A stretch of DNA of 64,000 nt, taken from positions 1,736,001 to 1,800,000 of the forward strand of contig NC_009042.1 in NCBI RefSeq assembly GCF_000209165.1, in the 5' to 3' direction. This DNA comes from Scheffersomyces stipitis CBS 6054 (taxonomy: Eukaryota; Ascomycota; Pichiomycetes; Serinales; Debaryomycetaceae). The translations under genes were made by a program, and so were the position numbers. Under the pieces are notes generated by a model. The model was not told the DNA's origin. It was given only the letters and a program-made list of their open reading frames with translations, and ran no database searches. This document shows positions 36,470 to 45,195 of the stretch, in pieces (position 1 is the first letter of the stretch; each line of letters opens with the position of its first letter).

Positions 36470-37876
36470 TTAGTACAACAAACGGGTAGCGATCTTGTAT
36501 GGAGTCTGTTCCAATTGTTCATACAATGACTTGATATCGGTGATGTCCACATCAGAGATATCGGCCATCAAGTAGGCGATTTCGCCCTGGGAATCAGTGA
36601 ACTGCTTCTCGATATTGTGGTTGGACAAGATGTTGTTGACAGTCTTCAAAACACCAGGCACGTTTTGATGGATGTACAAAACTCTGACAGTGTTTTGCTG
36701 GTCCAAGTCCAAGGCCCTCAACGAGACTTCTGGGAAGTTGACGGCACCAGTAGAGTTACCTTCATTGATGTATTTGGTCAAGGCAGAACCGACTTCAACA
36801 CCAATTGCCGACTGGGCCTCTTCTGTAGAACCACCAATGTGAGGCGACAAAATGACGTTTCTCAACGAGCACAAGTCCGAAGCCCAGTCGTTCAACGAGT
36901 TGACAAACAAGTCTTCACCGTTCTTGGCTGGTTCGTTAGGATACACGTCCAAGGCAGCACCGGCAATCTTTCCAGCCTTCATGGCCTGAACCAAAGCTGG
37001 GATATCTACAACGGTACCTCTGGAGGCGTTAATTACATAAGAGCCATCTTTCATAGCAGCGAACTGAGGACCACTCAACAAATTCTTTGTTTCTGTAGTG
37101 GCAGGAACGTGACACGAGACAAAGTCAGCTCTGGACAACAAGTCGTCTAAGGTGTCAACCTGCTTGGAGTTACCCAATGACATAATCATCATGATATCGT
37201 AGTAGATAACATTCATACCCATGGCTTCAGCCAAGACTGACAACTGGGAACCGATATGGCCGTAACCAATGATTCCCAAAGTCTTACCTCTGATTTCCCA
37301 GCATTTGGAAGAGACTTTGTTCCAGGTACCAGTGTGCATTTCAATCGAACGGTCACCCAATTGTCTAGCCAAAGTGATGATTTCAGCAATAACCAATTCA
37401 GCAACGGATCTGGAGTTGGAGAAAGGAGAGTTGAACACAGCAATACCCGACTTTGCAGCGAACTCAAGATCGACCTGGTTGGTACCGATACAGAAACAAC
37501 CAATAGTGACCAAATTGCGGGCATGCTGTAAAACCTTTTGGGTCAACTTGGTCTTGGATCTGATACCGATGGCATGCACGTCCTTGATCTTCTCAATCAA
37601 CTCATCTTCAGGCAACGAGCTCTTATAGAACTCAACCTGGTAGCCCTGGTTGTGGAAAATATTTATGGCAGTCTGGTTGACGTTTTCCAACAACAAGATC
37701 TTGATGTCTCCGGTGGAGAATGGCTTCAATGCCTTGGTAGGCTTCTGGTTCAACTGCATGTACTGCGACAAGTACAGTTGAGTAGGAGAAGTCGAAACAG
37801 CATTGGTTCCATTGGGAGAACTAGAAAGGTTCAATGCCTGTTGAAACGAGTCGGCAATTTGCTGTGGAGAAGACAT
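36470..37876 (-). CDS. SER33: 3-phosphoglycerate dehydrogenase (Ser3/Ser33)
   Basis: A 468-residue enzyme catalysing the first step of serine synthesis from 3-phosphoglycerate with NAD+. The D-2-hydroxyacid dehydrogenase parts are complete: IGCFCIGTNQVDL, FNSPFSNSRSVAELVI, nucleotide loop GIIGYGHIGSQLS, catalytic Arg in NASRGTVVD, Glu in YPNEPAKNGE and His in SPHIGGSTEEAQ. The C-terminal ACT regulatory domain (about 395-468) ends LEQTPYKIATRLLY. A serine-feedback role for the ACT domain is known for the family. The ATG at 37874-37876 precedes a poorly conserved 50-residue lead. Several Gcn4-like half sites and one TGAGTCA lie upstream, consistent with amino-acid control. Confidence 0.93.
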   Translation of the reverse strand: MSSPQQIADSFQQALNLSSSPNGTNAVSTSPTQLYLSQYMQLNQKPTKALKPFSTGDIKILLLENVNQTAINIFHNQGYQVEFYKSSLPEDELIEKIKDVHAIGIRSKTKLTQKVLQHARNLVTIGCFCIGTNQVDLEFAAKSGIAVFNSPFSNSRSVAELVIAEIITLARQLGDRSIEMHTGTWNKVSSKCWEIRGKTLGIIGYGHIGSQLSVLAEAMGMNVIYYDIMMIMSLGNSKQVDTLDDLLSRADFVSCHVPATTETKNLLSGPQFAAMKDGSYVINASRGTVVDIPALVQAMKAGKIAGAALDVYPNEPAKNGEDLFVNSLNDWASDLCSLRNVILSPHIGGSTEEAQSAIGVEVGSALTKYINEGNSTGAVNFPEVSLRALDLDQQNTVRVLYIHQNVPGVLKTVNNILSNHNIEKQFTDSQGEIAYLMADISDVDITDIKSLYEQLEQTPYKIATRLLY

Positions 37877-38199
37877 GATAATTAGCTGGAGTTGTTATAA
37901 GAAAATCAGAATAATCTATTCGGAATGAACACTTTTGATCACTTTACACTGAAAAATTCTGATACTCAAAATTCTTTAACTATTTAAATACAAGAATTTA
38001 ATGAGAATTGGTTCAGTTTCAAATCAAATGTCTAACAAAGGTGCAATTGTCTTTGAAGAAGAATAAAAGAAAGAATACAATTTCAAAACCATCCAGATTC
38101 CACTGAAAATTATCTGGAACCGAAATTGAATGGACTCCTGTGTCTTGCAGATTACTTTAGATTAACTGAACAAATGAGTAATATACGATGGAATCAGAT

Positions 38200-38211
38200 C
38201 CGGCCGGCCGG
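38200..38211. repeat. 12-bp G/C-only palindrome
   Basis: CCGGCCGGCCGG is a perfect palindrome with overlapping CGG and CCG triplets, the half sites used by zinc-cluster regulators. It stands out in an A/T-rich promoter, about 325 bp from the SER33 start. Confidence 0.8.
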
Positions 38212-38264
38212 TAGTGATGTAACTCGCCATATCCGACTATGCGTATCACCTGGATTAGGGGTAC

Positions 38265-38271
38265 TCACGTG
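38265..38271 (+). promoter_or_regulatory. TCACGTG E-box (Cbf1-type)
   Basis: The core CACGTG with a 5' T matches the Cbf1-preferred form. It is the first of three copies in this gap. Confidence 0.4.
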
Positions 38272-38578
38272 CTTTTCACTAATACAAGGCACATTTCCGG
38301 CCATGACTCCCACTCCCGTCTCATGAAAAATTTTCAAGCCCATAGTTAGCAGGCGACGTGGGCCAACGATGTGTTGGCACTTTTTCTTGACCCATCTAAA
38401 CACAGCCCAACAGCACGTCATCACCAAACGTCATAATTCACACTCTCCACTTCCGGAGGGCTTATATGTTCTTCCGGGGTACTTCTGATACAGTTGCAGC
38501 ATGGGTAGTCTTCGATAAGTGGGCCAGAGTCGAAGTCTCGTCCCGCCCAGAGTCAAAACAGACTCCGACTCATATCGG

Positions 38579-38585
38579 TCACGTG
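38579..38585 (+). promoter_or_regulatory. TCACGTG E-box (Cbf1-type)
   Basis: The second TCACGTG copy lies about 40 bp from the TGAGTCA site. Confidence 0.4.
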
Positions 38586-38621
38586 CCTCAAGTCAACTGG
38601 CTCAACAACCATGCAACAGTT

Positions 38622-38628
38622 TGAGTCA
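38622..38628. promoter_or_regulatory. TGAGTCA Gcn4-type site
   Basis: A perfect bZIP palindrome about 745 bp upstream of SER33. GAGTC or GACTC half sites cluster nearby at 38525-38570 and TGACTC lies at 38304-38309. Confidence 0.4.
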
Positions 38629-39001
38629 TACGATGCTGACGTGAGCGATTAGTCAGCCGTCTTCACGACTGTCGTTGACAGATTGCCAGTTTGGGAGGTG
38701 GTTGGTTGCTTGCTGACGAATCTGTCCGATCTTATCTTGAATGTGTCCCTTCTCCTTGGCTCAGGAATTCTTTCTCTTTACATTTGCGATGCACACCAAG
38801 GAACAAAAGTGTCTTTCAAAATTCCTGAACCATGCAATTAAACCATCTGACCATACGATAATTTAACTGGAAACGGAAAAGACATCTATGGCCACTCTCC
38901 TATCAACAGCCTCGCTATTAATGTAGAAAACAGCCATGAACATTCCTCGTAACCACCCCTTCGAGGAGGGCAGAGACATTAGTACGGCTAGTTGTAGATA
39001 T

Positions 39002-39009
39002 TCACGTGA
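39002..39009. promoter_or_regulatory. TCACGTGA E-box palindrome
   Basis: The third copy is a full 8-bp palindrome TCACGTGA, about 1 kb upstream of the kinesin start. Confidence 0.4.
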
Positions 39010-40006
39010 CACAAAGCTTGCCAGATATTTTGTAGGCTCGCCAGCTTCAGAGTGAGAAAAAGTCTGCAAAAGTGGATTTAGTAAATAGTGAGATGACCGC
39101 AGCGAGCCAGATCCTTCACGGATGTATCTGTGTACCCTCCGTGTGCTCAAACTGAAATCGTCCCTTATCTGAGGTGCCTGGGAAGTTTTGGCTGGTGCCT
39201 GAGTCTACAAATTCGTCTCGTATTTCCGTCGTCTAGCAGACGCGAATACACGCTTAAAGATATTTACTTTTTGAGCCCTGTACGACTGTCATTTTTGTCT
39301 GGCGAAGTATCGTCTAGGAGACATTCTTCTCTATCATGTGCCATCTGACTTTGACATAACACTGGAGGCTCCTCGAGCCGCCTCGTAGCCAAGCAATCCT
39401 TGGAATAACCTTCGCTTACATTCTTGGGAGAACTGGAGGAGGAGTTTGATTTGATTTGATTTTCCGAATTGGTGTTGATTTGTTCTTTGTGAATATTTTT
39501 GTCTCATATTTTGATTTCAAATATTTTTCTTGTTTCCATATCTCGGTTTGTCCTTTTGGCTGTGAATATTACTTTTGCCAGATACTTCTTTTCCTGCCAG
39601 CAGAGCATGGTATTACAGAAGAGCCAGCCGTATTGAAGTATATCTCATAGAATTATCTTGCATTCAAAGCGTTCCGATCTTTTGGTCTCGTGTTCACTTC
39701 CGCCGTATCGCTTCGTGTTCTGATACAAATTGAATCCGTCACAAATACCATACATTCCATATTCCATTACACGTTACATAGACACCCCAGCCACCGATAG
39801 AACCGCTTATCACACGTATCCCGTATCGCATTATCACATAGTCACTAGTGTCAATCCACTTCTCATCTAATATCACAGTTATACCCATCTTCACATTCGT
39901 TAGCCCATCATTCATTCATATAAAAGTTGTATTATCTGTACACCACACACTTTTCCATTGATACACATAACAATCGCTCCGACACTCAATTTTCATCATT
40001 TTCATC

Positions 40007-42256
40007 ATGTCGTGCAAATCCTATGACGAGTCGCTTTCCAGCAACGATCTGTTTGAAAGAGAGGAATCGAAACAGATGTCCTCACCCTTCAACTACTTGT
40101 CGCGCTCTTCGTCAAACCTAGCATCTAACATTTCGCTCACTAGATCGGTCTTGCCCACCAACAACGTTAAGGTCGTTTGTAGATTCAGACCAACGACAGC
40201 CGAGGAAAAAGCCGCATATGACGATAACTCTGTAGTGTATCCCAGCATTCATACGGTTTCGGTAAAGTCCAAGGACATCACCAATAGTTTCACATTCGAC
40301 CGTGTGTTTGATCCCAACTCGAGCCAAAGAGACATATACGATTATTGCATCCCTGAGACCGTAGACGATCTCATGAACGGCTACAATGGCACAATACTTG
40401 CCTACGGCCAAACAGGGAGTGGAAAATCGTACACCATGATGGGTAAACCTGAAGGAGACGAACGTGGTTTGGCATCAAGAATAGCAGAAGACATCTTTGA
40501 TAGAATTGCCCACGGATCCCTGGAAATTGAGTACACCTTGGCAGTATCCTTCTTTGAAATCTATATGGAACACATAAAGGACTTGATTGACTTGTCCAAT
40601 AACGACAATGCTGACCACAAGTTCTCAATCCACGAAGACAAGCTCAATGGGATACATGTCAAAGGAGTAGCACAAGCATTTGTCACCACCAGCGAGGAAA
40701 TGGTGCTGATTTTGAATGGAGGATTGAAGAAAAGAAGTACATCGTCGACGTTTCTGAATCTTGAATCATCTCGTTCACACGCCATTTTCCAGATAGACCT
40801 ATCACAAAAACACTCACAAACTGAAGTTATAAAGAAATCACGATTGTTCCTCGTAGACTTGGCTGGTTCAGAAAAAGTAGACAAGACAGGAGCTCAGGGT
40901 CAGACTTTGGAAGAGGCAAAGAAAATCAATAGCTCTTTGGCTGCTCTTGGAAATGTCATCAATTCCTTGACGGACGGAAAGTCTACCCATATTCCATATA
41001 GAGACTCCAAGTTGACGAGAATTCTCCAAGAGTCTCTCGGTGGTAACTCAAGAACGTTGCTCATAGTGAATTGTTCTCCATCCACTACAAACGAATTAGA
41101 GACTTTGTCAACACTCAGATTTGGAACAAGAGCCAAAAATATCAAAAACGTAGCACATGTGAATACCGAACTCTCCAGTGCCAGTCTCAAACAAAAAGTG
41201 TCACAATTAGAAAAGATCAACGAGAACAACATGTCGTATATCAAACAATTGGAAGCTGAACTAGCAGACTGGAGATCAGGAGAAAAATCTCCCCGTGGTC
41301 TTCAACCACCAAATTCGTTTTTAAGTAAGTCCATGGGTTCACCTGACACGCCTACCAAGGACAAGTACCATTCTAGAATACCTTTGCCAATTGCGACATC
41401 TCCTTCTAAGGCTAAGTTGCTCTTCAACGAAGAAATAGCAAGAAAGGACAAGAAGCTTCAAGAATTGGAAAATACAATATTGAGTATGAAAATGCTGAAC
41501 TTGAAAACTTCGCATACCGAAGAATCTAAGTTGTTTTCATTGGAAAATTCCTTACACAAGATAAGCAACAAACTAAACGATGTCGAGTTGATCAATATTA
41601 ATTTACGGAAGCACTTATTGATCAGCGAAAAGATTATAGAATCTCGTGATCTGAAAATCAATAAGTTAAAGAATGCATTGAAGGAACAACAACTATTGAT
41701 CTCAAGAGAGACCTTGGGTTTCCGCAACAAGCTTGCTGACATTCAAACTAAGCTTGAGGAACTCAATAACAAGAAACACGAGGAGTTGAAACTCCGTCGT
41801 GAAACATTAGTCTGGGAAATGGAAAAGGACAAATTGAAACACAAATCGAATGGTTCAAAAGATACCGAGAAAGACGCCAGAATACTGCTAGTCTCCGGAT
41901 CAGAAACATTGGCTGAAAAAGAAAATCTTCATGAAGGTTTCTCTATCAACCTGTCTAAGAAGTTGCACTCCCCCAATACCTTCACTGACAGATTACCAAG
42001 TTTAAAAACAATACAGACTGCGGACCTGGACATCATGAACTTCCATCAAGAGTATCTTTCTGTAAGCGAGTTCTTGTCTGAAAGTAGAAGACGGTCAAAC
42101 ATGATTGAAGCTGTCATAAACGACGCAGAAACATCTGAAACATCAGGAATGTTCGATAGTTCGCCTTCAAAATCACCCACCAAGGGAATTAATCTCCGTA
42201 TAATTAAACCCATTCGAGGAGGAGCATTACCCAATCCAATCAATTTATTTCATTGA
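40007..42256 (+). CDS. KIP4: Kinesin-1 (conventional kinesin heavy chain) family protein
   Basis: A 749-residue plus-end motor with an N-terminal motor domain (about 53-390). Motifs: VKVVCRFRP, FDRVFD, nucleotide loop GQTGSGKS (134-141), switch I NLESSRSHAIF, switch II LFLVDLAGSEK, and SSLAALGNVINSLTDGK with YRDSKLTRILQESLGGNSRT. These blocks match fungal conventional kinesin closely. The stalk (about 395-640) is coiled coil, interrupted by a Ser/Pro-rich hinge. The C-terminus carries the CDK-like SPSKSPTKG. It is shorter than Neurospora KHC (about 930). Candida has a KHC homologue named KIP4, and that symbol is used tentatively. Start ATG 40007 follows a very long 5' region. Confidence 0.85.
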   Translation: MSCKSYDESLSSNDLFEREESKQMSSPFNYLSRSSSNLASNISLTRSVLPTNNVKVVCRFRPTTAEEKAAYDDNSVVYPSIHTVSVKSKDITNSFTFDRVFDPNSSQRDIYDYCIPETVDDLMNGYNGTILAYGQTGSGKSYTMMGKPEGDERGLASRIAEDIFDRIAHGSLEIEYTLAVSFFEIYMEHIKDLIDLSNNDNADHKFSIHEDKLNGIHVKGVAQAFVTTSEEMVLILNGGLKKRSTSSTFLNLESSRSHAIFQIDLSQKHSQTEVIKKSRLFLVDLAGSEKVDKTGAQGQTLEEAKKINSSLAALGNVINSLTDGKSTHIPYRDSKLTRILQESLGGNSRTLLIVNCSPSTTNELETLSTLRFGTRAKNIKNVAHVNTELSSASLKQKVSQLEKINENNMSYIKQLEAELADWRSGEKSPRGLQPPNSFLSKSMGSPDTPTKDKYHSRIPLPIATSPSKAKLLFNEEIARKDKKLQELENTILSMKMLNLKTSHTEESKLFSLENSLHKISNKLNDVELININLRKHLLISEKIIESRDLKINKLKNALKEQQLLISRETLGFRNKLADIQTKLEELNNKKHEELKLRRETLVWEMEKDKLKHKSNGSKDTEKDARILLVSGSETLAEKENLHEGFSINLSKKLHSPNTFTDRLPSLKTIQTADLDIMNFHQEYLSVSEFLSESRRRSNMIEAVINDAETSETSGMFDSSPSKSPTKGINLRIIKPIRGGALPNPINLFH

Positions 42257-42933
42257 CTTTTGATCTCTAAAATAGAATAGTAACATATCAATGCACGAAT
42301 GAAACGAATTCCTTCAAAACTTGGGTAAATTCCACAATACTGATTCACGTACAAACTTTTGTAGACAATCGTCCTGTGGGAATCCTCCGTTATTGGGTAT
42401 AAAACCACAAGGCGACAATGTGGCTACCTTCCTTGTAAATATCTACCTCTGGTATTGCCACCTTGAGGTTTATATTAATTGTAGACAAGAGCCTTGCTTG
42501 CTAGTGAACCCATCTATATCAAAGTTTTATGTGTTCGTATTTGGAGGGCCAAGTTTCTCACCTAATGGGAAACTGCAAGCTAGGAAGCTCTTAAAGCTGC
42601 ACCTGAATTTGCAAAATAAAGTCCAATCTGTCGTTCTGTTTAGTTTGTTCTGCTGAATTTGTCCATATATCCTTTCTCTTCTATTGTAATGCAGATCCAA
42701 TAAACCATTTTCTTTCTATTTTCAGAAGCTATCTTCTCCAGGTTCTTCTTGGACCGTTCACTCACAGCTTACCTTTTGGAAGTGATAGTCACAGATGCTC
42801 CGCAGATCACAAAGGCTCTGAGGTAGCCCTATCGATCCACCAGTAGTTAAGGCAACTTTTCCATAGTCAGCGACACTGGCCACTGCTATTGATACGAAAA
42901 CAAGATAGGAGTAGCAACTTTCAGATCCAATGA

Positions 42934-43299
42934 AGCTTTACTTCAATCAACCCCACAATTCGTGCGAAAAGAGCGAGGCCTCAGACAAAATCCGGGGTAG
43001 CGCTTTTCACTTTAGCTATTGAATTTCACATAAGGAAAGCTGCTCTATTTGAGCTGAGAATCCACAAGAATAATAAGTTTGAAAAAGAAGAAATCATTGA
43101 TTGGTTACCATCTATACAATGCTTGGTAAGCGATATTTTCAAGTTTTTGAATAATTGTACCCAATATGGTTTTCTGCGGCAGTATAATATTCTTAGTCTA
43201 TGCATGCAACTAATACCGGTTCCAACACTCAAATACATTTCCAATTTACTATTCAAGACTCCGGTACCAATGATTGAGAAGGAGTATAAAAGGCTATGA
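42934..43299 (+). pseudogene. Possible degraded gene fragment (ATG-less coding-like frame)
   Basis: A 121-codon open frame begins after TGA 42931-42933 and ends at TGA 43297-43299. The translation looks protein-like, with alternating charged and hydrophobic helices (KFEKEEIIDWLPSIQCLVSD, FLNNCTQYGFLRQYN, PTLKYISNLLFK). The first ATG is only in the last third. It could be the C-terminal relic of a decayed gene, a 3' exon or chance. No family is recognised. Confidence 0.3.
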
Positions 43300-43528
43300 A
43301 CGATCAGAAGGATGCAACTTAGGAGTTTCGGCTCTCGGCTTTTCCAAGCTCTTGAAGTACATGAGCCAGGTAAAAATTATGTACATAATTCATTTTGTAG
43401 TTACAGAATTGCTCCCAAATTTGTATAGATATGTTGTCCTAGATTGCTGACCATGTACTAATTGCCTCTTCTAATCGCTCTTCCGTCATTCTCGTATTCC
43501 TGGCCCCTTTTCTTATCTTAATCAATGT

Positions 43529-43585
43529 GCGGAATTATACCTCCTTGTCTTATCTCAGTTTGCACGCGGAGTTATATCTCCTTGT
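43529..43585 (+). repeat. Duplicated imperfect palindrome in transporter promoter
   Basis: Two 20-bp imperfect copies, at 43529-43548 and 43566-43585, are spaced 37 bp start to start. Each holds a dyad: GGAATTATACCTCC and GGAGTTATATCTCC. They lie about 130-190 bp upstream of the transporter ATG, where a regulator site is expected. Confidence 0.6.
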
Positions 43586-43715
43586 AGATGAGAATGCACT
43601 ATTTAAAATACATAAAAGAGATTCATTCGAACCATTTTGTCTCTTAAGCAAATGCTTCTAAACCAGAAACAATATAGCAGAGGATAAAAAGTAGAACCTA
43701 CTGGATAGCAAGAAT

Positions 43716-45131
43716 ATGTCGTCTACGGAATCTATAGAGCTCACTCATATTAGACATGCCAATTCGCAAGCTTCTTTTACGGTAATAAACTCGTCTTCAG
43801 GAGCAGTTGACATTTCTGAAGAAAGCATAGCAATACAACGACAAGAGGTTGACGGAGAAGAAGAATCAGAAGATGAATATTATCCTGAAGGAGGATGGAG
43901 AGCATACTTGGTGATTTTCGGCTCGTTTTTGGGGTTGATAGTCAATTTGGGTGTCATCAACTCCATTGGTGCCGTTCAAGCATATGTCTCTACCCACCAG
44001 TTAGCACTCGTAGATGCAACTTCTATCTCGTGGATTTTTTCCATCTACTTGGCTTTGGCTTATGCCTTGGGAAGTATTGTTGGACCTATCTTTGACAGAC
44101 GAGGACCCCTAGAGCTTCTTATTGCTTCAACATTATTGATTTTTGTTGGTTTAATGGCATCTGCCAACAGTACGAAAGTGTACCATTTTATTCTCAGTTT
44201 CGTAGCTTTAGGAGTTGGTAATGGTATAGGTATGACTCCTTTGATAGGGGTCATCAGCCACTGGTTCAATAAGAAGAGAGGAAACTTTACCGGTATTGCC
44301 ACCAGCGGGGGCTCTGTAGGTGGATTGGTGTTTCCGTTGATGCTTAGACACACTTATGCTCAATATGGATTCGTCTGGGCCATGAGAATATTTGCTTTCG
44401 TATGTTTGGGATGTATGGTGTTATCTATATTCTTGGTGAAGGGCAGATTCAAGCGTGAATCCAAAAAACACGATGTTCAATACTTCAAATCCAAGTGGAA
44501 TAATGGTATAGAGAATTTCCTGATTGCAAATGTGTGGGCAGCAAGCACATCTAAGTTTGCTTTTCTAATTGCTGGAGCTTTTTTTGGCGAATTATCCTTG
44601 GTATTGCTTCTTACGTATTTTGCAACTTATGCTATGGCTCAAGGTGTATCCGAAGCCAACTCTTTATTGCTACTTACCGTGTGGAATGCAACAGGTATTC
44701 TTGGAAGGTGGATACCAGGTTATCTTTCGGATTATGTTGGTCGCTTCAACATCAATATTTTAATGCTTTTCAGCTTCAATGTTAGCATATTTGTCTTGTG
44801 GCTACCATTTGGGTCTAGTTTGAAAGTTCTATTTGCATTTGCCGCTATCGGTGGCTACTGTCTGGGGTCTATTCTCAGTCTTCTTCCTGCTTGTTTGTCT
44901 CAGATTACTCCAGTCAATGAAATAGGCACCAAGTATGGTTTTTTGAATACGATTTTGAGTATCGGTAACTTAGTTGGTCTTCCAATAGCGAGTGCAGTGA
45001 TACAGAATGGAAGCACCCATAACTACAATAACTTTGTGGTATTTGTAGGTTTGCTATCTGTATTGGGTACAGTCTTTTGGTATACTAGTCGTTTCATGAT
45101 CGTAGGAAACAGACTAAATGTTAAAGTATAA
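43716..45131 (+). CDS. MFS monocarboxylate-transporter-like protein (MCH type)
   Basis: A 471-residue membrane protein with about 12 transmembrane segments. An acidic N-terminal tail (about 1-58) ends in YYPEGGWRAYLVIFGSFLGL, the typical entry to TM1 of the fungal monocarboxylate porter-like (MCH/Esbp6) group. GPIFDRRGPLELL is the loop 2-3 motif, and GVISHWFNKKRGNFTGIATSGGSVGG spans the family-specific TM5 region. Saccharomyces MCH proteins do not transport monocarboxylates, and one (Mch5) carries riboflavin, so the substrate is open. It sits next to LAC12 in convergent orientation, only 64 bp apart, so a link to sugar or product transport is possible but unproven. Confidence 0.85.
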   Translation: MSSTESIELTHIRHANSQASFTVINSSSGAVDISEESIAIQRQEVDGEEESEDEYYPEGGWRAYLVIFGSFLGLIVNLGVINSIGAVQAYVSTHQLALVDATSISWIFSIYLALAYALGSIVGPIFDRRGPLELLIASTLLIFVGLMASANSTKVYHFILSFVALGVGNGIGMTPLIGVISHWFNKKRGNFTGIATSGGSVGGLVFPLMLRHTYAQYGFVWAMRIFAFVCLGCMVLSIFLVKGRFKRESKKHDVQYFKSKWNNGIENFLIANVWAASTSKFAFLIAGAFFGELSLVLLLTYFATYAMAQGVSEANSLLLLTVWNATGILGRWIPGYLSDYVGRFNINILMLFSFNVSIFVLWLPFGSSLKVLFAFAAIGGYCLGSILSLLPACLSQITPVNEIGTKYGFLNTILSIGNLVGLPIASAVIQNGSTHNYNNFVVFVGLLSVLGTVFWYTSRFMIVGNRLNVKV

Positions 45132-45195
45132 GTCGATAGAATCGTCCTCACATTAAATTATATACATCAGTAAATTAAGTCAGAAACAGTAATGT

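Larger units (their letters stand above)
37877..40006. other. 2.1-kb divergent regulatory region (SER33 / kinesin)
   Basis: This is the longest gap in the window. No convincing gene is visible on either strand. It holds a 12-bp all-G/C palindrome (38200-38211), three TCACGTG boxes (38265, 38579, 39002), a TGAGTCA site (38622), a cluster of GAGTC/GACTC half sites (about 38525-38570) and pyrimidine-rich sequence before the kinesin. A long 5' UTR or an unannotated non-coding RNA is possible but not shown. Confidence 0.5.
42257..43715. other. 1.46-kb intergenic region with a possible gene relic
   Basis: The gap holds the kinesin 3' flank and the transporter promoter. A frame at 42934-43299 looks coding but has no ATG near its start (listed separately). 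The 42321-42656 frame begins with TTG, not ATG. TGCGAAAA at 42963-42970 is a reverse copy of the recurrent promoter motif. Confidence 0.4.

Noticed and set aside
42321..42656. Rightward 111-codon frame after the kinesin gene
   Set aside because: It starts with TTG, has no internal ATG near the beginning, and the translation is not protein-like.
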